Assembly (NCBI GenBank): GCA_007130265.1
Contig: SLST01000123.1
Location: 1-5,756, forward strand
Direction of reading: 5' to 3'
Source of the DNA: Spirochaetales bacterium
Lineage (GTDB): Bacteria; Spirochaetota; Spirochaetia; DSM-27196; SLST01
Length of the DNA: 5,756 nt
The translations under genes and the position numbers were made by a program. The notes under the pieces were generated by a model. That model was not told the origin of the DNA. It worked only from the letters and a program-made list of their open reading frames with translations, and did not search any database. Shown one piece after another: positions 1 through 5,615 of the stretch. The number at the start of each line of letters is the position of its first letter. Within the stretch, counting starts at the first letter, position 1.

Positions 1-1824
1 ACCGTCGTCCCGAAGGTCCTGCGCGAGGCGTTCCTGCCGCGTCTCACTCTGGGCATCACGAGCGCCGCAGCGGAGGACAAAGTCGTCTCCTACACGTCGC
101 TCGCGCAGATGCTCGCGTTCGACTGGCAGGTCGCCGCGGGGGACACCTTCATCTCGGCCGACGAGCTGGCGAAGATCGGCTCAGAGTACCGCCGCTTCGT
201 GCGATACAAGGACATGTTTCTCGAGCTCGACGAGAAGCAGATCGACTCGATCAAACGGCGTCTCGAGCGTGACCCGACCCCCTCGCCGATGGAGCTCCTG
301 AAGACCGGCCTCACCGGCGAGTTCGACGGAGCACCGGTGGCGATGGACGAGTCGACGGCCGCACTCTTCGACGCCTTCCTCGCGCCGCCGGAGGTCGCCG
401 TGCCAACCAATCTGCGCGCGACGCTTCGCCCGTACCAGGAGCGCCGCTACCGCTGGCTCTATCACAATCATCGCATCGGGCTCGGCTCGGTGATGGCCGA
501 CGACATGGGTCTCGGCAAGACCGTCCAGGTGATCGCCTTCCTCCTGCAGCTGTACAACGACGGCGTCATCACCGCGAAGCGTGCGGCGCTGATCGTCGTT
601 CCCGCGAGCGTCGCGACGAACTGGGAACGCGAGATCGTGCGGTTCGCCCCCGACCTGCGCGTCGTGGTCTACCACGGTGTGAGCCGGGAGCTTTCCGAGG
701 ACGCACACCTCGTGGTTACTACGTACGCGCTCGCTCGGCTCGACCGGTCGGTATTCGGCGGCAGGAAATGGTCGATCACCGTGCTCGACGAAGCGCAGAA
801 CATCAAGAACTCGACCTCGGCTCAGGCGAAGGCCGTGAAGGGCATCCGCTCGGACTACGCGATCGCGATGACCGGCACGCCGGTCGAGAACCGGCTGCTC
901 GACTACTGGAGCATCGTCGACTACGTGATGCGTGGCTATCTCGGGACGAAGACGTCGTTCAAGGAGAACTTCGCGGTCCCGATCGAGCGCTTCCGAGACC
1001 GCGTCGTACTCGATCGCTTCCGGCGCGTGACCGCGCCGCTGATCATGCGTCGGCTCAAAACCGACCGGCAGATCATCGACGACCTTCCCGACAAGATCGT
1101 CACGAACCGGTTTCCGGCGCTTTCGAAACAGCAGAGCGTTCTCTACCGTGAGCTGGTCGAACACACCGACGAGTGGCTCGCGGGCACCGAGGGCATCAAT
1201 CGGGCAGGAGTGGTCTTCAAGTTGATGACCGGGCTCAAGCAGATCTGCTGTCACCCGCATCTCTACGTGAAGAAGGGGTCGGTTTCGCCCGCGGAGTCGG
1301 GGAAGGCTCAGATGCTGCTCGAGCTGCTCACGACGATCACCGAGCGGGGCGAGAAGGCGCTCGTTTTCACCCAGTACGCGGAGATGGGCGAGCTCCTGAA
1401 GCAGATCATCGAGACCGAGCTCGGTTCACCCTGTCTCTTCCTCCACGGCGGTAGTTCGCGTCCCCAGCGAGACGCGATGGTCGACACCTTCCAGGCCGAC
1501 CCCTTGCGCCGCGTCATGGTCCTCTCGATTAAGGCCGGCGGCGTCGGGCTCAATCTGACCGCGGCCAACCACGTGATCCACTACGACCTGTGGTGGAACC
1601 CCGCGGTGGAGAACCAGGCGACCGACCGCGCCTTCCGGATCGGCCAGCGCAAGGACGTGAACGTCTACCGTCTCGTCACCCGCGGCACCTTCGAAGAACG
1701 GATCAACGAAATGCTCGACGCGAAGAAGGAGCTCGCCGATCTCACCGTCGCCGAGGGAGAGCAGTGGCTCACCAAGCTGAGCAATACCGAGATACGCGAG
1801 CTCGTCGAGCTGAGTGGGGCCTGA
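1..1824 (+). CDS. SNF2-family DNA-dependent ATPase/helicase, 3' part (5' end outside window)
   Basis: The frame is open from base 1 to the TGA at 1822-1824, giving 607 residues of a larger protein, so the Met at 109 is internal. Residues about 1-130 look like the SNF2-associated region found before the motor in bacterial SNF2 proteins. The motor follows: LRPYQ near residue 140; Walker A DMGLGKT at 168-174; Walker B DEAQ at 263-266; motif III TGTP at 291-294; motif V (SIKAGGVGLNL) near 509-519; motif VI QATDRAFRIGQ at 539-549. All are intact, so the ATPase should be active. Family knowledge: these enzymes translocate along duplex DNA and remodel protein-DNA complexes, usually without strand separation; bacterial members are about 900-1,100 residues and often start with a SWIM zinc finger, which would lie upstream. 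The in vivo role is unknown and there is no visible link to the metal genes. The family call is very secure. Confidence 0.96.
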   Translation, partial: TVVPKVLREAFLPRLTLGITSAAAEDKVVSYTSLAQMLAFDWQVAAGDTFISADELAKIGSEYRRFVRYKDMFLELDEKQIDSIKRRLERDPTPSPMELLKTGLTGEFDGAPVAMDESTAALFDAFLAPPEVAVPTNLRATLRPYQERRYRWLYHNHRIGLGSVMADDMGLGKTVQVIAFLLQLYNDGVITAKRAALIVVPASVATNWEREIVRFAPDLRVVVYHGVSRELSEDAHLVVTTYALARLDRSVFGGRKWSITVLDEAQNIKNSTSAQAKAVKGIRSDYAIAMTGTPVENRLLDYWSIVDYVMRGYLGTKTSFKENFAVPIERFRDRVVLDRFRRVTAPLIMRRLKTDRQIIDDLPDKIVTNRFPALSKQQSVLYRELVEHTDEWLAGTEGINRAGVVFKLMTGLKQICCHPHLYVKKGSVSPAESGKAQMLLELLTTITERGEKALVFTQYAEMGELLKQIIETELGSPCLFLHGGSSRPQRDAMVDTFQADPLRRVMVLSIKAGGVGLNLTAANHVIHYDLWWNPAVENQATDRAFRIGQRKDVNVYRLVTRGTFEERINEMLDAKKELADLTVAEGEQWLTKLSNTEIRELVELSGA

Positions 1825-1852
1825 GTCGCTGGTGGCGGACCGTCGCGCCCGT

Positions 1853-3835
1853 CTACGCCGCGGCATCAGCCTGCGGCGTCGTCTGCGCGTCGGACCGCCG
1901 ACGCTTCGCCTTCCCGGATGCCGTGCGGTAGCCAAGCAGACGCATGCCGTTGATGATCACGACCAGGACCGAGAGTTCGTGGATCAGCATGCCCGACGCC
2001 ATATGAACCGCGCCGACGAGCACCCCGGTGAGCAGCGCGCCGACGGTGACCAGCGCGATTGCCACGTTCTGGTGGATGTTTCTGAGCGTGGCGCGCGACA
2101 GCATCGCGGCTTCTGCGACCTTGTTCAGGTCATCGGTCAGCAGCGCAATATCTGCGGTCTCGATGGCGATGTCGCTGCCCGCGACTCCCATCGCGATCCC
2201 GATGTCGGCAGCCGTCAGCGCCGGTGTGTCGTTCACGCCGTCACCAACCATCGCGACCACCGCGCCCTGCGATTTGAGCCTCTCGAGAAGCTCGAGCTTG
2301 TCTTCGGGCAGGAGTTCGGCATGGACCTCGTCGATGCCTAACTCGCCGGCGACCGCGGCCGCGGTCTGACGGCTGTCGCCGGTCGCGAGAACGGTCCGAG
2401 CGCCGGACGCCTGAAGCGCGGCGACAGCCGCGGGAGCGTCCGGGCGAATGCGATCGGCGAATCCGATCAATCCGACCAGGATTCCGTCCACGGCGACCGC
2501 AGCGACCGTGACTCCCTGGTTCTGCAGCTGCTCGATCGCCGCCCGTCCGGCTTCCGGCAGGGTCACCGCAGCCGACTCCGACTCGAGCATGCGTGGCGAA
2601 CCAACGACGACGGTTGCACCACCGTAGCGCGCCGTCACCCCGAGTCCCGCGTGGCTCTCAGTTTCCGCCTCGTTCGGAATGGCACCGAGCGAGGCGCTGC
2701 GCATCAGAAGCGCCTGTGCGAGCGGATGCGCGGAGCCGGCCTCGGCGACAGACGCCCACCAGAGCATCCGGTCCTCATCCGACCGCGCCCCGCGTCGCGC
2801 ATCCCCGTCCGCGACGGGGAGCTGTGGAGGCGCAGCAAGGACCACCATTTCCGAGACCTCGGGCTTTCCGGTCGTGAGCGTTCCCGTCTTGTCGAACACG
2901 ACCGTTTCGATCCTTCCTGCGCGCTCCAGGTAATCGCCGCCCTTCATGAGTATGCCGGATCGCGCGGCACGTCCGATCCCGGAGACGACCGAGACTGGGG
3001 TGGAGATGACCAGTGCGCCGGGGCACGCAATAACGAGCACGGTCAGCGCGAGTTCGAGATTGCCGGTCACCACGAGAACCCCAGCCGCGAGCACGATGAT
3101 TGCCGGGGTGTACCACGCGGAGAAACGATCCATGAAGCGCTGCACGGGCGCTCGCGCCTCCTGCGCCTCCTCTACGCGTTCGATGATTCGGGCGAGCGTT
3201 GTGTCCGATCCGACCCCCGTGGCACGAACCCAGATCGCGTGCGATTCGTTGATGGTGCCGGCGTACACGGCGTCGCCCGCCGCGATGTCGCGGGGCACCG
3301 ATTCGCCGGTGATGCTCTGCTCGTCGACGGTTGACCCTCCCGAGTCGACTACACCGTCCACGGCGATCTTGTCTCCGGGCCGCACGAGCACCCGCTCGTC
3401 GATTTCAACCTCCGACGGATCGACTTCAACCTGGGCGCCGTCACGCACGACGATCGCCCGCACCGGCACGAGGTCGAGCAGATCGCCGATGACTCTGCGG
3501 GTGCGGGCCATCGCCGCGCCCTCGAGGACAGACCCGAGCACGAAGAGGAAGGTCACCGCGGCGGCCTCCCAGTATTCTCCGATCACGATCGCTCCGCTCG
3601 CAGCGACTGTGACGAGCAGTTCGATGCTGACATGTCGGTTCCGGAGAGAGGCCACCGCGCGTGCGGCAACCTCCGCCCCGGCCATCACGGCCGCCGCGAT
3701 CATGAGCGGGTCGACGAGGAGACTCTGGGGCGCGAGCCGGCCGAGCATCAGCGAGGCGCCGCCTGACACTCCCGCAGTGGCGAGCACCAGGAGCCGACGA
3801 GGACGCGAATCCGAGAACAGCGTGCGAGCACTCAT
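1853..3835 (-). CDS. P1B-type heavy-metal-translocating P-type ATPase with atypical CPG site
   Basis: A 660-residue inner-membrane pump expected to couple ATP hydrolysis to metal-ion export. Catalytic motifs are complete: actuator TGES 176-179, phosphorylation DKTGT 315-319, nucleotide-binding His-Pro 370-371, TGD 485-487 and GDGVND 531-536. About eight membrane segments can be placed: near 15-33, 41-63, 68-86, 89-106, 240-257, 261-282, 589-612 and 614-634. The metal site in the sixth reads CPG (271-273), not the CPC of Cu and Zn/Cd pumps or the SPC of Co/Fe-type pumps. The last segment has HELS and then NGMRLL; Zn/Cd pumps have an Asp there, and P1B-4 pumps have HEG. There is no N-terminal HMA domain; one is encoded separately 11 bases upstream. 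A GGAGG four bases before ATG supports the start. A basic tail (KAKRRR) ends the protein. Metal specificity is unresolved (Zn, Cd, Co or Fe(II) all possible), so no gene symbol is given. Confidence 0.95.
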   Translation of the reverse strand: MSARTLFSDSRPRRLLVLATAGVSGGASLMLGRLAPQSLLVDPLMIAAAVMAGAEVAARAVASLRNRHVSIELLVTVAASGAIVIGEYWEAAAVTFLFVLGSVLEGAAMARTRRVIGDLLDLVPVRAIVVRDGAQVEVDPSEVEIDERVLVRPGDKIAVDGVVDSGGSTVDEQSITGESVPRDIAAGDAVYAGTINESHAIWVRATGVGSDTTLARIIERVEEAQEARAPVQRFMDRFSAWYTPAIIVLAAGVLVVTGNLELALTVLVIACPGALVISTPVSVVSGIGRAARSGILMKGGDYLERAGRIETVVFDKTGTLTTGKPEVSEMVVLAAPPQLPVADGDARRGARSDEDRMLWWASVAEAGSAHPLAQALLMRSASLGAIPNEAETESHAGLGVTARYGGATVVVGSPRMLESESAAVTLPEAGRAAIEQLQNQGVTVAAVAVDGILVGLIGFADRIRPDAPAAVAALQASGARTVLATGDSRQTAAAVAGELGIDEVHAELLPEDKLELLERLKSQGAVVAMVGDGVNDTPALTAADIGIAMGVAGSDIAIETADIALLTDDLNKVAEAAMLSRATLRNIHQNVAIALVTVGALLTGVLVGAVHMASGMLIHELSVLVVIINGMRLLGYRTASGKAKRRRSDAQTTPQADAAA

Positions 3836-3839
3836 GGAT

Positions 3840-3844
3840 CCTCC
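3840..3844 (-). promoter_or_regulatory. Ribosome binding site of the P-type ATPase
   Basis: GGAGG on the minus strand, four bases before the ATG at 3835, inside the 11-base gap after the HMA stop codon. It shows that the ATPase is initiated independently and is not made as a frameshift fusion with the HMA protein, which is in another frame. The local context (CGGAGGATCC then ATG) is nearly the same as that of the tetR gene in this window (CGGAGGATCG then ATG). Confidence 0.85.
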
Positions 3845-3846
3845 GA

Positions 3847-4059
3847 CTACATCGTGCTTGGTCTGGCGTCGTAGCCGGCCCGCTTCACGGCCTGGACGAG
3901 CGCATCAGCACTCACCTGATCATCGTGTTCGACGTCGATCTTCCCGGTGTTGAAGTGCACGGTCACGCTCTCGACGCCGGCGACCGCTCCGACCGATTTC
4001 TCGATCTTCGCCACGCACGATGGGCACGACAACTCATTGCTTCTCAGTCTGCTCTTCAT
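3847..4059 (-). CDS. Stand-alone HMA-domain metal-binding protein
   Basis: A small soluble protein of 70 residues, essentially one heavy-metal-associated (ferredoxin-like) domain. The metal site is CPSC at residues 12-15, in the context LSCPSC rather than the common GMTCxxC; the downstream pattern (AKIEKSVGAVAGVESVTV, then GYDA near the end) is typical of the family. Family knowledge: such proteins deliver metal to, or act as the metal-sensing domain of, P1B ATPases. The ATPase gene follows after 11 bases and lacks this domain, so the two probably work as a split pump. Start choice: ATG at 4065 and at 4059 are in frame (MKMK); GGAG directly abuts the first but lies six bases from the second, so 4059 is preferred, and the 4065 start would add two residues. 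The metal could be Zn, Cd, Cu or other. The call of domain is secure, the partner is inferred. Confidence 0.9.
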   Translation of the reverse strand: MKSRLRSNELSCPSCVAKIEKSVGAVAGVESVTVHFNTGKIDVEHDDQVSADALVQAVKRAGYDARPSTM

Positions 4060-4065
4060 TTTCAT

Positions 4066-4074
4066 CTCCCCCTT
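4066..4074 (-). promoter_or_regulatory. Ribosome binding site deciding the HMA start
   Basis: The minus strand reads AAGGGGGAG immediately before ATG AAA ATG. The GGAG core has zero spacing to the first ATG (4065) and six bases to the second (4059), so initiation at the second is more likely. The upstream AA of this site is also part of the 3' arm of the adjoining inverted repeat, so folding of that repeat could influence access to the site. Confidence 0.65.
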
Positions 4075-4092
4075 GCAGGATGAGTCCTACAA
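4073..4092 (-). promoter_or_regulatory. 20-bp inverted repeat in the HMA leader: operator or mRNA hairpin
   Basis: On the minus strand this reads TTGTAGGA, spacer CTCA, TCCTGCAA: eight-base arms with one mismatch as DNA, and with a G-U pair all eight positions can pair in RNA around a four-base loop. It abuts the SD of the HMA gene in the gap after the regulator gene. It could be the operator of that regulator (Crp/Fnr proteins bind dyads), but it does not fit the FNR/FLP box TTGAT-N4-ATCAA or the CRP site. The alternative is an intercistronic mRNA hairpin affecting translation or stability. It lacks a T-run, so a terminator is unlikely. Confidence 0.45.
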
Positions 4093-4126
4093 TGGGCCGA
4101 TGAGGCAGGCAGAAACATGACGGAGA

Positions 4127-4891
4127 TCAATCAAGTCCACGAGAGTTCGGAATTTCGGCAGAAAGCGCTTCAGAATCACGGATCGCGACCCAGCCGCGTC
4201 CGCTGCGGATAATCCCCTGGCGCGACAGCTCGCTCAGGACGCGACTTGCCGTCTCGGTCGTTGTCCCAGCCATGGCGGCGAGGTCTTCGCGCGAGAGAGG
4301 TGTCTGAATGAGTGTTTCCCCGTCACGCGCCTCACCCAGTCGAGCGGCCAGGCGCAGAAGGACGAAGGAGAGGCGCTGCGATGCCGAGAAGCCCATGAGC
4401 TGGCGAAGCATCTCACGAGCCGTATCGAGTCGCGCCGAGAGACGCTCCACCGTGCGCAGCGCCACCGATGGATGGCGAACGATGATCTCCCGGAAGTGGT
4501 CGGTGCCGATGGATATCAGACAACTGCTGGTGAGGGCTGTGGCCGTGTCCGGGTTGCGACTGAGCCCATACCCTGCCATGCCCCCGAAGAAGTCGCCGGT
4601 ACCGAGGACATCCACCAGCAGTGATTGCCCCGGCTCGGCATAGCGAGACAATCGTACCGTACCGACCGCCACGATGTAGAGCCGTTCCGCCCGGTCGCCT
4701 TCCCGCGCAATCGTGTCGCCTGTATGGAATCCCAGATCGCGAAATCGTGCGTTGATGCGTTCGAGATCGCGCTCGGCGAGCCCTTCGAAGAAGGGGAGTT
4801 CACTGAGGATCCTGAGACGAAGTGCAGGGGAGCACGCGTCCGCCTCGATTTTCTCACGGCGCAACGGGGTGTCGCGTTTGCGTGAAGCCAT
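4127..4891 (-). CDS. Crp/Fnr-superfamily transcription regulator, two-cysteine (FLP-like)
   Basis: A 254-residue cytoplasmic DNA-binding protein. A cNMP-type beta-barrel spans about 30-140 (ELPFFEGL, then GDTIAREGDRAERLYIVAVGT), a dimer helix about 142-166, and a C-terminal winged helix about 195-240 with helix-turn-helix LSREDLAAMAG...TETASRVLSEL; the E-xx-SR recognition pattern is the one used by FNR-like proteins. The cAMP phosphate cassette is absent (GGMAGYGLSRNPDTATAL instead of the GE...RS pattern), so cAMP is unlikely to be the ligand. There are only two cysteines, C20 and C124. FNR-type [4Fe-4S] binding needs four, so that is excluded; the pair resembles the dithiol switch of FLP proteins in lactic acid bacteria. 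The gene lies upstream of and in line with the HMA and ATPase genes, so control of metal export in response to redox or metal is inferred. There is no SD before ATG 4891. Confidence 0.93.
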   Translation of the reverse strand: MASRKRDTPLRREKIEADACSPALRLRILSELPFFEGLAERDLERINARFRDLGFHTGDTIAREGDRAERLYIVAVGTVRLSRYAEPGQSLLVDVLGTGDFFGGMAGYGLSRNPDTATALTSSCLISIGTDHFREIIVRHPSVALRTVERLSARLDTAREMLRQLMGFSASQRLSFVLLRLAARLGEARDGETLIQTPLSREDLAAMAGTTTETASRVLSELSRQGIIRSGRGWVAIRDSEALSAEIPNSRGLD

Positions 4892-4896
4892 ACGAA

Positions 4897-4902
4897 AACA
4901 TA
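4897..4902 (-). promoter_or_regulatory. Putative -10 element of a leaderless crp/fnr-type transcript
   Basis: The minus strand reads TATGTT followed by TTCGT and then the ATG at 4891. It matches TATAAT at four of six positions and fits the TAnnnT pattern. Its spacing would place the transcript start on or next to the start codon. No SD-like sequence is present upstream of this ATG, unlike the other genes here, which fits leaderless initiation. No good -35 is seen about 17 bases upstream. Confidence 0.45.
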
Positions 4903-4940
4903 CGCACGCGAGACAGCAGGAAGTAGTCGTCGACCGGGGC

Positions 4941-4969
4941 TTGACTCGCCGCGATGGATGCCGTAAGTT
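4941..4969 (+). promoter_or_regulatory. Sigma-70-type promoter of the tetR-family gene
   Basis: TTGACT (4941-4946, five of six to consensus), a 17-base spacer, then TAAGTT (4964-4969, three of six). The predicted transcript start is near 4976, leaving a leader of about 28 bases that contains the SD. The -35 is strong and the spacing ideal; the -10 is weak. An inverted repeat overlaps the -10 element and the likely transcript start, the expected place for repression. Confidence 0.6.
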
Positions 4970-4983
4970 AGCGATCGATAACT
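4966..4983. promoter_or_regulatory. Palindromic operator, probable TetR-family autoregulatory site
   Basis: AGTTAGCGATCGATAACT is an 18-bp inverted repeat in which 16 of 18 positions are symmetric. It covers the -10 element and expected start point of the tetR promoter, 21 bases before the tetR ATG. TetR-family repressors typically bind 15-20 bp palindromes upstream of their own gene, so autorepression is the simplest reading. A second, overlapping dyad, TCGAT-N5-ATCGA (4975-4989, perfect 5-bp arms), could extend the site. It is about 75 bases from the divergent Crp/Fnr-type gene, so a direct effect there is less likely. Confidence 0.6.
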
Positions 4984-4994
4984 AATCGAACCAC

Positions 4995-4999
4995 GGAGG
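4995..4999 (+). promoter_or_regulatory. Ribosome binding site of the tetR-family gene
   Basis: GGAGG four bases before the ATG at 5004. It fixes that start and excludes other start sites further inside the frame. Confidence 0.85.
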
Positions 5000-5003
5000 A
5001 TCG

Positions 5004-5615
5004 ATGCGTGAACTGACCGACCGACAGCGCCAGATAGTCGACCACGCGATCGAGATGATCGGCGAGGGTGGGCTCACGGGATTGACGATGCGTCGCCTCT
5101 CCGAGCGGCTCGGTGTCACCGAGCCGGCGCTCTACCGGCACTTCGAGAACAAGACAGCGATCCTCGCGGCGATGCTCACCGTTCTCGAGGCCGAGACCTA
5201 CGAACGTCTGCCGCTCGACCAGACCGCCTCCCCCGAAGCGCTCGTCGCGCACTTCGATCGGCTCTTCGCGCTGCTCACCGAGCGCCCCGCGCTCGCGACG
5301 GTTGTCTTCCTCGACGAGTTTGCGGCGACCGACCCGGAGCTGCAGGCGATGGTCAGCGAGCTCCTCGCGAAGAACCGGGAGCGGCTTGCGACCGCCTTCG
5401 CCACGATGCAAGCCCGCCCCACGGCGACCGGCGGCGGTGCGACCGCTGCCGTCCCCGACCCGGATTCGCTTGCGACCCTCCTGCTCGGTGGCGTTCGGCT
5501 CGTAGTTCGCGAATGGCGGCTCGACGGGTGTCGCTGGGATCTCGCGGAACGCGGACGACGGCTGGTCTTCGCGCTGACCACCACAATGAACGGACCGACG
5601 GGGAGGAGCGAGTGA
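5004..5615 (+). CDS. TetR/AcrR-family transcriptional regulator
   Basis: A 203-residue, all-helical cytoplasmic regulator of normal TetR length. The N-terminal DNA-binding domain is clear: residues 6-24 form the first helix (DRQRQIVDHAIEMIGEGGL), and the helix-turn-helix is TMRRLSERLGVTEPALYRHFENK at about 28-50, with the family's typical YRHFENK end. Residues about 60-200 form the ligand and dimer domain, which is poorly conserved, so the ligand cannot be named. A flexible Gly/Ala/Thr stretch lies at about 139-150, and the single cysteine is C176. The gene has its own promoter, palindromic operator and SD. Its last bases overlap the start of a membrane-protein gene, so it probably controls itself and that gene. 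Whether it has anything to do with the divergent metal cluster is not shown by the sequence. Confidence 0.94.
   Translation: MRELTDRQRQIVDHAIEMIGEGGLTGLTMRRLSERLGVTEPALYRHFENKTAILAAMLTVLEAETYERLPLDQTASPEALVAHFDRLFALLTERPALATVVFLDEFAATDPELQAMVSELLAKNRERLATAFATMQARPTATGGGATAAVPDPDSLATLLLGGVRLVVREWRLDGCRWDLAERGRRLVFALTTTMNGPTGRSE
5602..5606 (+). promoter_or_regulatory. Ribosome binding site deciding a GTG start
   Basis: GGAGG within the last codons of the tetR gene, five bases before the GTG at 5612. Without this site the GTG start would be hard to justify; with it, the overlapping frame is a convincing gene. Confidence 0.75.

Noticed and set aside
109..111. ATG at 109 as the start of the helicase gene
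   Set aside because: The frame is open upstream to base 1 with protein-like sequence, no SD precedes 109, and the SNF2-associated domain would be cut.
181..1260. 359-codon frame on the minus strand inside the helicase gene
   Set aside because: It is antisense to a gene with all SNF2 motifs intact, its translation is Arg/Asp/Val/His-rich without a recognisable domain, and long shadow frames are expected in GC-rich DNA.
3836..3849. Frameshift or degraded fusion between HMA protein and ATPase
   Set aside because: The frames differ, but the HMA protein ends naturally after a complete domain and the ATPase has its own GGAGG at good spacing, so two intact genes explain the sequence.
2946..3953. 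335-codon plus-strand frame opposite the ATPase and HMA genes
   Set aside because: It is Ser/Thr/Arg-rich low-complexity translation crossing two well-supported genes, with no SD or domain; a reading-frame shadow.
4079..4120. Sigma-70 promoter for the HMA gene on the minus strand (TTTCTG, 17 bases, TTGTAG)
   Set aside because: Spacing is right but both hexamers match the consensus poorly, so it is not reported as a promoter; the HMA gene may be read from the regulator's transcript.
4123..4136. FNR/FLP box near the end of the regulator gene (TTGATTGATCTCCG on the minus strand)
   Set aside because: Only one TTGAT half-site is present; the second half (ATCAA after four bases) is missing, and the half-site is part of the last codons of the gene.
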